64,000 nucleotides of DNA. It comes from Allobaculum mucilyticum (GTDB lineage Bacteria > Bacillota_I > Bacilli_A > Erysipelotrichales > Erysipelotrichaceae). Every line of letters starts with the position of its first letter. Within the stretch, counting starts at the first letter, position 1. Positions 26,091 through 35,014 of this stretch are shown piece after piece. The DNA lies in contig NZ_CP078089.1 in assembly GCF_022701195.1 (NCBI RefSeq), positions 124,001-188,000 on the forward strand, written 5' to 3'. The position numbers and the translations under genes were made by a program. The notes under the pieces are model-generated. The model made no database searches, was not told where the DNA came from, and saw nothing but the letters and a program-made list of their open reading frames with translations.

Positions 26091-26477
26091 TTACTCTGCA
26101 GATTCCCTGGCGCTTTCGGCTTTTTCAGCGTCTTCGCTTTCGTCTTTCCAGCCGCCGGCAATGGCTTTCTGTTTCCAGTATTTTGCCTTGGCAAGATCCG
26201 GCGTGGCTCCAAAGCCTTTTTCATAGATCATGGCAAGATCAGCCATCGACTGAACATCGCCGTTCATCGCGGCAAGCAGTGCATAGTCAAAACCGGTACG
26301 GTAGTCGATGCCATGGTCATAGGCTTCATGCAGATAGATGCGCTCGGCAAGAATCTGCGAATCCACATCAGCCCAGTTGGCTGCCTGACGGATCAGCGGC
26401 ATGGCGGATGTCAGATCGCCCTGTTCAAGAAGGGCAGTATATTCACGGACGACGTCTTCTACGATTTCCTGACTCAT
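26091..26477 (-). CDS. Sel1-like repeat protein
   Basis: A 128-residue soluble helical protein. Residues about 65-110 form one clear Sel1 repeat (GFDYALLAAMNGDVQSMADLA..., then GFGATPDLAKAKYWKQKA), preceded by a weaker helical hairpin. Sel1/TPR-like repeats mediate protein-protein contact. The start overlaps the mrp stop by 4 bases, so the protein may help or regulate the Fe-S carrier Mrp (inference). The C-terminal 20 residues are acidic and serine-rich. Confidence 0.75.
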   Translation of the reverse strand: MSQEIVEDVVREYTALLEQGDLTSAMPLIRQAANWADVDSQILAERIYLHEAYDHGIDYRTGFDYALLAAMNGDVQSMADLAMIYEKGFGATPDLAKAKYWKQKAIAGGWKDESEDAEKAESARESAE

Positions 26478-27349
26478 TTGCCGGCCTTCTCTTTGGCGTC
26501 GACAATCGCGTCAAGATCTGCATTGAGCGTTCTGGCAAATGTATCGAAAAGTTCGCTGACTTCTTCCTGCTGTTTCAGGTTGAAGGCGTCATATTCATTG
26601 GCCTGGCGCAGCAGTTCGTTCATCGGCAGAATCGCATACATCTTCACGCCTTCAAGACCTTCGAGATTCTTGAAGTTTCCGTTTTCATCAACCGGATAGA
26701 AGTTGATGCGCTCTTCGCAGTGCGGACATTTCATGTACGCCATGTTCTCGACCATGCCAAGAACAGGGATTTCCATCTTTTCGCACATGCGTACAGCTTT
26801 GGTAACGATCATGGAAACCATAGCCTGCGGCGTGGTGACCATGACAACACCGGTCACCGGCAGATCCTGCAGGATGGTCAGTGCGGTATCGCTTGTTCCT
26901 GGCGGCATATCAATCAGAAGAACATCCAGTTCGCCCCAGAGAACGTCGGTATAGAACTGCTTAAGCAGGTTGGAAACAATCGGACCTCTCCAGACAACCG
27001 GATCGGCTTCGTCCGCCATCATGTAGTTCAGAGACATTGTTTTAATGCCGTCTTCGCTGACGACAGGAAGAACAAAATTACGTGCATCGGAATAAGCCTG
27101 TTCACCCTGCAGTCCAAGCAGACGCGGGATGGACGGACCAGTTACATCGGCATCAAATACGCCAACCGACAGTCCCATGCGACGGAGTGCGCGCGCTAAA
27201 AGAACAGTTACCGTCGATTTGCCGACGCCGCCCTTGCCGGACATGATCGGTACAATCGCACGGATTTTATTTTCCGGATTTGGCTGCACGCCGCAGCTCT
27301 TCGGATCTTTTGAACATTTGCCCGCAGACGGGCATCCTTCACAGCTCAT
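26474..27349 (-). CDS. mrp: Mrp/NBP35-family Fe-S cluster carrier ATPase
   Basis: A 291-residue deviant P-loop ATPase that carries and transfers [4Fe-4S] clusters in the cytoplasm. The Walker motif is GKGGVGKS (38-45), the switch region DADVTGPSIP (67-76) and the cluster-binding pair C208-x2-C211 in MKCPHCEE. It also has an N-terminal cysteine set C3, C6, C12, C19 as in Nbp35-type proteins, not present in short ApbC forms. It heads a two-gene operon with the Sel1 protein. Confidence 0.93.
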   Translation of the reverse strand: MSCEGCPSAGKCSKDPKSCGVQPNPENKIRAIVPIMSGKGGVGKSTVTVLLARALRRMGLSVGVFDADVTGPSIPRLLGLQGEQAYSDARNFVLPVVSEDGIKTMSLNYMMADEADPVVWRGPIVSNLLKQFYTDVLWGELDVLLIDMPPGTSDTALTILQDLPVTGVVMVTTPQAMVSMIVTKAVRMCEKMEIPVLGMVENMAYMKCPHCEERINFYPVDENGNFKNLEGLEGVKMYAILPMNELLRQANEYDAFNLKQQEEVSELFDTFARTLNADLDAIVDAKEKAGK

Positions 27350-27532
27350 CGTTAAACCTCCTTATATAAGATGCGTCGGTCAAATCTGACCGGCATCAAA
27401 TCATGACTGACCATCCGGTGTTTCTGATTTTATTGTCTGCCGGATACAGTCAGTCTGCTCTAACAATTCTAACGCATGATTCAGTCAACGTATACGAATT
27501 ATATCTTCCGGCACTCTTCATTCCCTGCACTC

Positions 27533-28492
27533 TCAATCCGTATGATCTGCGCTTTCTGGCTTTTCTCCTGTCTGATCGATCTGGCTGTCTGTCGTCCTTC
27601 CAGTATTTCCAAAAAGATCAGGAAGCGCGGAATCGACGGTCTGTCTGAGCCGGTGCGAATCGATATGGGTATAAATCTGCGTCGTGGAAATATCGCTGTG
27701 ACCAAGCAGTTCCTGCACCGTACGCAGATCGACTTCATGCTCGACAAGTCTGGTCGCATAGGAATGGCGCAGGGTATGGGCCGAGGTCGATGGAGAAAGC
27801 GAATGCTCCATGGCGACTTTCTTGCACAGCCTGTAGACATACTGCCGGTTAAGCGGCTTTCCCTGTACAGTCACAAAAAAGCGCCCTGAACACGGTGGAA
27901 GCGGCGAGCGGACAGTGTCTCTGTATTCTTTCATCTGCCTGGCGCACGCAATGCTGATGGGAATTATGCGTTCTTTGTCGCCTTTTCCAATCACGCGGAT
28001 GGAGTGCTGATCAAGCGCGACCCGCCGGTCTTCTAACGTACACAGTTCACTGACCCGCAGTCCAGTACAGTAGAGCGTCATCAGAATTGTCCGGTCAAGA
28101 ATTCCCCGTTCATCGTTATCAAAGCTTTCAAGGATTTCATCCATCTGCTTTTCACCGATCCAGGATGGCAGATGGCGGCTGACGGATGGCGAGCGCAAAG
28201 AAAGCGTGATGTCCTTGAAGTCAAAGCGCAGATTTAAAAACAGATAGAACGAACGGATGGTTGAGCAGAGTCTGGCAACGCTTGCGTTTTCATACCGCAC
28301 CATCAGCCGGTCAATCACCGCCTGCAATCCGGCTTCATCAAGATCAAAAGGCGTCCTGCCGATTTCCTTGCATCCTTCTTCAAACAGGCGCAGATCATTT
28401 TTCTGCGCCTGTATTGTTGCCATGGAAAGGGCTCTTGCGTTCTGCTCATAGGCAAGATATTCCCGGCACACCTGTTCATAACTCATAGCCAT
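27533..28492 (-). CDS. Tyrosine recombinase, XerD-like
   Basis: A 319-residue site-specific recombinase with the SAM-like N-terminal core-binding domain (1-95) and a catalytic domain holding R146, K170, H239, R242, H265 and the nucleophile Y274. The last 35 residues form a polar extension beyond the usual XerC/D length. It is encoded in a housekeeping DNA-repair operon, with its start overlapping the trmN6 stop by one base. A role in chromosome dimer resolution is therefore more likely than phage integration. Whether it is XerC, XerD or a single Xer cannot be decided here. Confidence 0.88.
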   Translation of the reverse strand: MAMSYEQVCREYLAYEQNARALSMATIQAQKNDLRLFEEGCKEIGRTPFDLDEAGLQAVIDRLMVRYENASVARLCSTIRSFYLFLNLRFDFKDITLSLRSPSVSRHLPSWIGEKQMDEILESFDNDERGILDRTILMTLYCTGLRVSELCTLEDRRVALDQHSIRVIGKGDKERIIPISIACARQMKEYRDTVRSPLPPCSGRFFVTVQGKPLNRQYVYRLCKKVAMEHSLSPSTSAHTLRHSYATRLVEHEVDLRTVQELLGHSDISTTQIYTHIDSHRLRQTVDSALPDLFGNTGRTTDSQIDQTGEKPESADHTD

Positions 28493-29244
28493 TATTCTGC
28501 TTCATCCGGGCTCTGTGTTTCTGTTACAGCCGGATGGAGTCCTGTTTTTGGCCGGCTGGTGCGGTCATACCACTTCGGCGGCTCAATCTCCATTGCACAC
28601 GTTCCTTCTTTGACCGCTTCAAGAAGGATCGCACTGGCTGCGCTGCTTTTTGCATCGTAGGCAATCTGCAGTCTGGATGGACAGAGCTTCGCCTTTTTTA
28701 AGGCATCCATCAGCTCAGAAAGACGGTCCGGTCGGTGCACACAGGCAAATTTTCCATTGGAGCGAAGCAGTCTGGATGCACTCAGGCACATGCCTTCCAC
28801 ATTGAGATCCGCTTCAAACCGGGCCCGCTCTTTTGAAGTAAGAGTCTGTGCCTGCTTATCCGGCGGAAGCGGAAAATAGGGCGGATTGCAAAGGACCACA
28901 TCAAATGATCCAGCTGAAAGATCAAGATCCGGATTATTTACGGAACCTTGAATGATCTGCCAGTCGCCATGAGCAAAGGAAGAGAGATTGTATTTTGCCA
29001 GTTCTGCCGGCTGTTCCTGAATTTCAATCCCGCAAAGAAAAGCCGGAGAAAACTGATCGAGATAGAGCAGAATCGCACCGTTATTGCAGCCAATCTCTGC
29101 TACCCGTTTTCCTTTTACAGATGGGGCAAACAGGGCAAGAGCGGCACTGTCGGAGTTGAAGCAGAACGCTTTGGGATCCTGATACAGGCGCAGCGATGGA
29201 TCAATAAAGTAATCCAGGCGAAGTCTGGTTTCCGGCTTATTCAT
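28492..29244 (-). CDS. trmN6: tRNA1(Val) A37 N6-methyltransferase-like (TrmN6/YfiC)
   Basis: A 250-residue SAM-dependent methyltransferase. Motif I is VAEIGCNNG (48-56) and the catalytic NPPY lies at 120-123, the hallmark of N6-adenine methylation in the TrmN6 family. I start it at ATG 29244, which overlaps the dinB stop (ATGAATAA); ATG 29256 is a possible alternative. The longer frame to 29349 is a repeat-rich shadow of the dinB tail. Substrate assignment comes from family similarity only. Confidence 0.82.
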   Translation of the reverse strand: MNKPETRLRLDYFIDPSLRLYQDPKAFCFNSDSAALALFAPSVKGKRVAEIGCNNGAILLYLDQFSPAFLCGIEIQEQPAELAKYNLSSFAHGDWQIIQGSVNNPDLDLSAGSFDVVLCNPPYFPLPPDKQAQTLTSKERARFEADLNVEGMCLSASRLLRSNGKFACVHRPDRLSELMDALKKAKLCPSRLQIAYDAKSSAASAILLEAVKEGTCAMEIEPPKWYDRTSRPKTGLHPAVTETQSPDEAE

Positions 29245-30484
29245 GCTCTTTTCCATTCTTGCCCTGCCCCTGCTGAGCGGTCTCTGTATTGGTCTTTGTA
29301 TCGCTCTTTGTACCGGTCTCTTTTTCTTTCTCTTTAAGAAGATCGCCAAGATGCATCAGCTTTCCTCCGCCTAGTTTTGCGTTGAGATCATCGAGAACGG
29401 AATTGCTGACTTTCTGCGGCAGATCAAAAAGCGAGGGCTGAACAATGATCTTGTCTTCATCCTGCAAAGAGCCTACCGATACGCCGATATGACGGTAGCC
29501 CACCGGTTCAAATTCCTGATAGAGCAGGCCGCTGACCGCTTCGTTGATCACAATCGGATCGTTGGTATAGCCGGAGAGTTTTGCACTGCGCACTTTATTG
29601 CGGAAACTGCCATCGCGCAGAACCAGAGAGACCTGCATTCCCTTTTTATGCTTGCGCTGCATGTTGGCGCAAAGCTCCTGAATGAGCAGGTGCAGCTGGG
29701 TCTGCAGATCCTCAATCGAATACAGATCCGAAGGGAATGTGCGGGAGTGTGAAATCGATTTGCGGGTTGTCGAGTAAATCAGCTCATCGGAAGACTGACC
29801 ATGAATACGGCGTTTGAGGTCATACCAGGAGTTTTTAAAAATCTGCTCGCAGATGGCTTCATTGTCCGGGTCGGCCAGATCGCCGATTGTTTCAATGCCG
29901 GCTTCCTTCAGACGCGGTACGGTTTTTGCACCCACGCCGATACAGGCTTCTACAGGAAGCGGATAGAGCTTGGAGGGAATATCCCGTTTGCGAAGAACCG
30001 TCAGACCCATGGGCTTATGCATATCAGAAGCCATTTTGGCCAGAAAGCGGGTCGGTCCGACGCCGATCGAGCATTTCAGTCCGAGCTCTTTATAGACCCC
30101 CTGCTGGAGCGTTACCGCAAGATCGAGCGGACGGGGAAATTTGCCGATGATCTCAGTGACATCCGCAAAGCATTCATCAATAGAGAGAATTTCAATTTTC
30201 GGACAGTAGCGGCGGATGTACTGGAAAAACTGATTGGAAAGTGAGCGGTAGTATTCATGATCAGGCGGTACAAGGCGCAGGTCGGGGACCATCGCCAGCG
30301 CCTGCATGACAGGCATGGCTGAATGCAGACCAAGCGCTCTTGCCGGATAGTTACAGGTCGACAAAACGCCTCTTGCGCTGTTCGAGCCGATGCCGAGCGG
30401 TTCATCCTTCCATTCGGGATGACGCAGCTCTTCAGCAGAAGCGAAAAAGGCGTTTAAATCGATGTGAAAAAGCACTTTAGCCAT
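29237..30484 (-). CDS. dinB: DNA polymerase IV (Y family)
   Basis: A 415-residue translesion polymerase. The metal ligands are D9 in HIDLNAFFAS and D103-E104 in SIDECFAD. The helix-hairpin-helix thumb (CIGVGAKTVPRL) and little-finger domain follow, and a beta-clamp-binding motif Q349-P-S-L-F-D-L lies after them. Residues about 380-415 are a low-complexity K/E/T/Q tail coded by imperfect direct repeats (29272-29335). The start overlaps the recN stop by 8 bases. Co-expression with recN suggests a DNA-damage role; no LexA-type operator was identified. Confidence 0.93.
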   Translation of the reverse strand: MAKVLFHIDLNAFFASAEELRHPEWKDEPLGIGSNSARGVLSTCNYPARALGLHSAMPVMQALAMVPDLRLVPPDHEYYRSLSNQFFQYIRRYCPKIEILSIDECFADVTEIIGKFPRPLDLAVTLQQGVYKELGLKCSIGVGPTRFLAKMASDMHKPMGLTVLRKRDIPSKLYPLPVEACIGVGAKTVPRLKEAGIETIGDLADPDNEAICEQIFKNSWYDLKRRIHGQSSDELIYSTTRKSISHSRTFPSDLYSIEDLQTQLHLLIQELCANMQRKHKKGMQVSLVLRDGSFRNKVRSAKLSGYTNDPIVINEAVSGLLYQEFEPVGYRHIGVSVGSLQDEDKIIVQPSLFDLPQKVSNSVLDDLNAKLGGGKLMHLGDLLKEKEKETGTKSDTKTNTETAQQGQGKNGKEHE

Positions 30485-32117
30485 GACGGACTCTCTGCGC
30501 CAGTTCGCGCATGCTTTCTACGCTCTTGGCATCCGCCCCGCCAGAAGCCATAATGGCCAGCTCTTCAAAATGCTCGTCTTCATTGAGTTTTGCGACATGG
30601 GTTGTCGTCGTATCGCCATCGGTCGATTTCGACACTCTGTAATGATCGTCCGCCCAGACGGCAACACTTGGCAGATGCGTGATGCAGAGTACCTGATACT
30701 CTTCAGCGAGCGCATGCATCTTGCTGCCCATTGCCAGAGCGACTTTGCCGGAAACACCGGTATCGATTTCGTCAAAGACAAGCGTTCCGATGCCGTTTTC
30801 AGCCTGGAAGACCACTTTTAAAGCGAGCATCAGACGCGAAAGCTCACCGCCCGAAGCTGATTCACGAAGCGGACTTGGTGCCTGCCCGGGGTTCATGGAT
30901 GCATAGAACTCAATGGCATCCATGCCGTCAGCTGCCGGGTTCTTCTTGTCAAAATGAATTTCAAAAACGCAGTTTTCGAGCATCAGATCTTTTGCATGGC
31001 CTTCAATCAACGACTTCAGTTCGCCGACCACAGCCTTGCGCGACTGATGGAGCCTGCTGGCCAGCTTTGTATAGGCAGCCAGCGCTTCCTTGCGCTCTTT
31101 TTCCAGACGGTCAAAAAGATCCTGACGGTGGAGAATCCGGTCGACCTGCTCATTGAGATCTTTCTGCGTTTCCAGCATGGCTGCGTAGCTGCCGCCGTTT
31201 TCCTTGAAAATCTGGCGGATCCGGTATTCGCGCTTATGCATGCGGTCGAGCGAATCGCCTTCCGCAAAGAAGTCGTTTTTAACATCCGAAATCCGCTCGA
31301 ATACATCCTGGATCTGAAAGGACAGATCCGAAACCTGCTGGCCGAAACCGTCTTCTGTTTCGTTGCGCTTTAAGGCACCCGAAGCCTGCGCAAGCAGGTC
31401 CTGAATGCCGCCTTCTTTGCGGTAAAGATAGAGCGCTTCGCTCATGCCCTCAAACGCTGCCTGAATCTGTTCAGCCTTTTCGATTTTCTTTTCAAGCGCT
31501 TCCAGTTCCCCGTCTTTAATCCGGGCTTTTTCGATCGCATTGAGCCGGTCGGTAATCGCCTTGAGTGCCTGATCGGAGAAGGTCTCGTTTTTCAGCTTGC
31601 GAATCTTAGCGAGAATAGCCCGCAGATTTGCATACGCTTTTGCGGTCTCTTCTTTAAGCGCATCGTTTTTTGCATAGCGGTCCAGCAGCGACAGCTGAAG
31701 GTTCGGGTCCATCAGACGAATGGTATCCATCTGCGAATGGATATCGACCATGCGCGAAACGATCGAAGAAACAAACGCATTGGTCGTTGCTCTTGAGTTG
31801 ATGAGCATCCGGCTTTTGCCATTGGCATTCACAATGCGGGTGATGATGATTTCATCTTCGACATCAAAGCCGTTTTCCTCGAGCAGGTCGATGACTTCCT
31901 GCGAGGGTCCGCTGAGAATCATCTGCAGAACGGCTTTTTCTTTTCCTTTGCGCACGGCGCCTCTGGAAATACGGCCGCCCGAAATAGCGGCAATCGCATC
32001 AATCAGAAGGGATTTACCTGCACCGGTTTCACCAGTAATGACTGACATGTTCTGACGAAAATCGATTTTCGCTTCATCAAAGAGGATGTAGTCTTTTACG
32101 CTGAGCTCTTCAATCAT
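30477..32117 (-). CDS. recN: DNA repair protein RecN
   Basis: A 546-residue SMC-like ATPase that gathers and tethers DNA at double-strand breaks. Walker A is GETGAGKS (29-36), the ABC signature SASGGELSRLML lies in the C-terminal half, and Walker B is TLVFDEIDTGVSG. The central 150-350 region is helical coiled coil. The family motif after the first ATPase half reads VDIHSQMD rather than the common VDIHGQH. The start overlaps the tlyA stop by 4 bases (ATGA). Confidence 0.95.
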   Translation of the reverse strand: MIEELSVKDYILFDEAKIDFRQNMSVITGETGAGKSLLIDAIAAISGGRISRGAVRKGKEKAVLQMILSGPSQEVIDLLEENGFDVEDEIIITRIVNANGKSRMLINSRATTNAFVSSIVSRMVDIHSQMDTIRLMDPNLQLSLLDRYAKNDALKEETAKAYANLRAILAKIRKLKNETFSDQALKAITDRLNAIEKARIKDGELEALEKKIEKAEQIQAAFEGMSEALYLYRKEGGIQDLLAQASGALKRNETEDGFGQQVSDLSFQIQDVFERISDVKNDFFAEGDSLDRMHKREYRIRQIFKENGGSYAAMLETQKDLNEQVDRILHRQDLFDRLEKERKEALAAYTKLASRLHQSRKAVVGELKSLIEGHAKDLMLENCVFEIHFDKKNPAADGMDAIEFYASMNPGQAPSPLRESASGGELSRLMLALKVVFQAENGIGTLVFDEIDTGVSGKVALAMGSKMHALAEEYQVLCITHLPSVAVWADDHYRVSKSTDGDTTTTHVAKLNEDEHFEELAIMASGGADAKSVESMRELAQRVRHG

Positions 32118-32848
32118 CCGTGTTCCCCTTCCTGTTTTCTCTTTCCTGCATAGACGAGATATTCCTGGTTGCCGCTGCGGCCGATCACCGGCGAGGGGAT
32201 CGAACGGACCCTGTCATATCTCGTTTTCAGAAAACCGCTCACTTTTTCGAGGGCTCTCTGCTCGTCCTTTTTATTTCGAATGACGCCCTTCTTGTTCAGG
32301 GCGCTTTTTGAGCATTCAAACTGCGGTTTGACCAGCACGACCATCTCTTCAGGAACAAACTGTGCAAACAGCGGTTCAAGAATCGAGAGGGCGCTGATGA
32401 ACGATACATCCATCACGACAAAATCAACGGGCTCGTCAAACCAGTCTTTCTGAATCGTACGCGCGTTGACGCCTTCCATCTCAATGACACGCGGATCTTC
32501 TTTAAGAGAAGGCGACAGCTGCAGATGACCGACATCCAGGGCATAGACCCGTTTTGCACCATGTTCAAGAACGCATTGCGTAAAGCCGCCTGTACTGGCG
32601 CCGATATCGAGAACCGTGCGATCTTTGCAGTCGATGTCAAAAGCATCAATGGCTGCAAGCAGCTTGCCGCCGGCTCTGGAGACATAATCGTGTTCGGCTT
32701 CCTGCACGCGGATTTCATCGGTTTCACTGACTTCAAAAGCAGGCCGGGATACAGCTTTTCCGTTGACAGAAACCCGTCCGGCTTTAATGGCGTCCGCAGC
32801 CCTGGTGCGTGAGCCTAGGTGCGGGGCAAGATAAAGATCAAGACGCAT
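32114..32848 (-). CDS. tlyA: TlyA-family 16S/23S rRNA 2'-O-methyltransferase
   Basis: A 244-residue protein with an N-terminal S4 RNA-binding domain (1-60, RLDLYLAPHLGSRTRA) and an FtsJ-like methyltransferase domain (motif I VLDIGASTGGFT, 79-90). TlyA enzymes methylate ribosomal cytidines and influence capreomycin sensitivity in species that have them. The gene overlaps dxs by 11 bases and recN by 4, in the gene order dxs-tlyA-recN that is common in Bacillota. Confidence 0.92.
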   Translation of the reverse strand: MRLDLYLAPHLGSRTRAADAIKAGRVSVNGKAVSRPAFEVSETDEIRVQEAEHDYVSRAGGKLLAAIDAFDIDCKDRTVLDIGASTGGFTQCVLEHGAKRVYALDVGHLQLSPSLKEDPRVIEMEGVNARTIQKDWFDEPVDFVVMDVSFISALSILEPLFAQFVPEEMVVLVKPQFECSKSALNKKGVIRNKKDEQRALEKVSGFLKTRYDRVRSIPSPVIGRSGNQEYLVYAGKRKQEGEHG

Positions 32849-34700
32849 GAGCTTTCAGCCTTTCAAAGAGATCATCGATCGACACGCCCTGCTCATGGCG
32901 CAGCTTTTCGATATTTCCCTGTTCAATAAAGCCGTCTTTTAATGTCAGCACATCAATACAACGGCCTTTGGTCGCCGCAAACGCCTGCAGCACCTGCGAG
33001 AATCCGCCCTGGGGGCTGTCTGTTTCAAACAGCGTCACAGGCAGACCGCTCTCGAGCAGTTCGGTAAATACTTTCGTATCAAATGGCTTGAAGAAGCGTG
33101 CATTGATCACGCGAAGCGGCATGTTCTCTGCTTTTGCCTGCTCAAGAATCCGGTCGACATCCGGTCCGTAGGCAATGACGATCTGCCGATCGGCCTTGTC
33201 CGGCATCGAAGAAAATGAAGTCCACGTTCCGGTTTCAATTGTATGGAACGTGCGAGTCGGGCGGAATGGCATTTCACCTTTGGGATAGCGGATAAAATAC
33301 GGCTGCTTCTGTTTAAAGCCGCTGTAAATCAGATCCTGTGCTTCACGGGCATCTTTTGGCTGGCAGACGACAACGCCTGGAATGGTATTGAGAAACGCAA
33401 TGTCATAAATGCCCTGATGCGTATCGCCGTCTTCTCCGACGATGCCTGCCCGGTCGATTCCAAAGACAACCGGCAGATTCATTCGTGCAACATCGTGGAG
33501 GACCTGATCATAGCCGCGCTGCAGAAAGGAGCTGTAAATCGAAAGAAATGGATGCAGACCGCCTGCAGCCATGGCTCCGGCCATTGTGACCGCATGCTCT
33601 TCGGCAATGCCGGTATCAAAGAAACGATCCGGATAGCGGCGCGCAAAGGGCAGCAGTGCGCTTCCTGTGGCCATCGCCGGTGTCATCACAGCAAGTTTCG
33701 GATCCGTTTGGGCGAGTGTTTCAAGTGTCGAAGCAACGACCTGCGACCAGGAAGCCATTCCTTCCGTGCTCTTCTTTCGCGGCAGGCCGGTATACAGATC
33801 AAAAGGACCTACGCCATGCCAGAAACCGGTCGTATCGTTCTGTGCAGGCGGATAGCCTTTGCCTTTGATTGTTACGACATGAACGACGACCGGTCCGTCT
33901 TTTTCCCTGGCTGTCTGGAAGGCATTGATCAGTGCAGGCAGATCGTGTCCGTCAACCGGTCCGATGTAATCAAGATCAAACTGGGAAAAGATCGGCGCAT
34001 CCACAACGCGGTGCTTGATGGCATCTCTTCCCCGCTTGAGAAAATGAAGAATCTCCTGGCCTGTTTCTGAATTTGAAAGCGAATGGCTCAGATCCCGTTT
34101 GGTCTCGCGATACACCCTGGAGGTGCGCAGACGGGTAATCGAGCGTTCAAGACCGGAATCATTGGGCGAGATCGACATCGTATTGTCGTTAAAAATGATA
34201 ATCATCCGCCGCTTCTGCCGGCCAAGATCATTGAGGGCTTCAAGGGCCATGCCTGAGCCGATTGCCCCGTCGCCGATAACCGAGACGACATTGTAGTCTT
34301 CATGAAGCAGGTCACGGGCTGCCGCAAAGCCAAGTCCGGCTGAAATGGATGTAGAAGAGTGACCGGATTCCCAGGGATCCGCCTCGCTTTCCTTTCGTTT
34401 CTGAAAGCCGGAGAGGCCATGAAACTGCCGGAGCGTATTGAACTGACTCGCCCGGCCGGTCAGGATTTTATGTATGTAGCTCTGATGCCCGACATCAAAG
34501 ATCAGCTTGTCTTTGTATGGATTAAAAACATAATGCAGAGCAATCGTCAGTTCGACCGCCCCGAGATTGCTGGAAAGATGGCCGCCGGTTTTCGATAGGG
34601 AATACAGAAGAAACAGACGGATCTGCCTGGCAAGCTTTTCAAGCTCCGGCATGCTCATCGACTGAATCTGTTCCGGAGAGTGAATCTCCCTGATATTCAT
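32838..34700 (-). CDS. dxs: 1-Deoxy-D-xylulose-5-phosphate synthase
   Basis: A 620-residue TPP enzyme that condenses pyruvate and glyceraldehyde 3-phosphate, the first step of the MEP isoprenoid pathway. It has H41 in TGGHLSSNLG, the TPP motif GDGAIGSG (143-150) ending at NDN (171-173), the pyrimidine-domain DRAGIVGEDGDTHQG and a C-terminal transketolase domain. I start it at ATG 34700 behind AGGAGG; the longer frame to 34841 lacks a ribosome site and homology. It lies downstream of ispA, so two isoprenoid genes are clustered. Confidence 0.95.
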   Translation of the reverse strand: MNIREIHSPEQIQSMSMPELEKLARQIRLFLLYSLSKTGGHLSSNLGAVELTIALHYVFNPYKDKLIFDVGHQSYIHKILTGRASQFNTLRQFHGLSGFQKRKESEADPWESGHSSTSISAGLGFAAARDLLHEDYNVVSVIGDGAIGSGMALEALNDLGRQKRRMIIIFNDNTMSISPNDSGLERSITRLRTSRVYRETKRDLSHSLSNSETGQEILHFLKRGRDAIKHRVVDAPIFSQFDLDYIGPVDGHDLPALINAFQTAREKDGPVVVHVVTIKGKGYPPAQNDTTGFWHGVGPFDLYTGLPRKKSTEGMASWSQVVASTLETLAQTDPKLAVMTPAMATGSALLPFARRYPDRFFDTGIAEEHAVTMAGAMAAGGLHPFLSIYSSFLQRGYDQVLHDVARMNLPVVFGIDRAGIVGEDGDTHQGIYDIAFLNTIPGVVVCQPKDAREAQDLIYSGFKQKQPYFIRYPKGEMPFRPTRTFHTIETGTWTSFSSMPDKADRQIVIAYGPDVDRILEQAKAENMPLRVINARFFKPFDTKVFTELLESGLPVTLFETDSPQGGFSQVLQAFAATKGRCIDVLTLKDGFIEQGNIEKLRHEQGVSIDDLFERLKAHAS

Positions 34701-35014
34701 GCCGCCATTCCTCCTTTCTTGCGCAGTCCGAAATGCACTGCGCTTTTTAATCAGAGCATGCACTCTGGCTCTCTGATCTGTGCTGCTTCCATCGTTTCTT
34801 CCTCTTCTTTGATGGAAACAGAACTGTATAAACAGCATCATCTACGAATTTTCGCAGTACCTGTTCGTCAATTGTACGGGATTTCGTTCAAAAAGCACAG
34901 GAAAAGGCTGAGCGGCAGCGAATCCGGCCTGTTCACCTGTGTGTTCAGACATTCTATTTTATCGGATTCTATGCCGGATCAGCCTTTTCTTTTCTATGTT
35001 TATTGAACTTACAG
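34701..35014. other. Gap between ispA and dxs with a long imperfect stem
   Basis: No gene. At 34902-34988 AAAAGGCTG and ATCCGGC pair with GCCGGAT and CAGCCTTTT, leaving a 10-11-base bulge on one side and an inner loop of about 44 bases. It could terminate ispA transcripts or form the 5' leader of dxs. No known riboswitch motif was recognised. Confidence 0.45.

Noticed and set aside
25877-27199. 440-codon plus-strand open frame opposite mrp and the Sel1 gene
   Set aside because: Shadow of two well-supported genes; the composition is odd (runs of R/H/S) and no motif is present.
27533-28492. Tyrosine recombinase as a prophage or island integrase
   Set aside because: It lies in a translationally coupled operon with dinB and trmN6, with no attachment-site repeats or phage genes nearby.
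29272-29335. Short direct repeats as a CRISPR or VNTR array
   Set aside because: Repeats are imperfect, about 12 bases, with no spacers, and are explained by a low-complexity K/E/T tail of DinB.
29260-29349. N-terminal extension of the TrmN6-like protein with RPVQR/RPIQR repeats
   Set aside because: It is the other-frame reading of the repetitive 3' end of dinB; family homology starts after the ATG at 29244.
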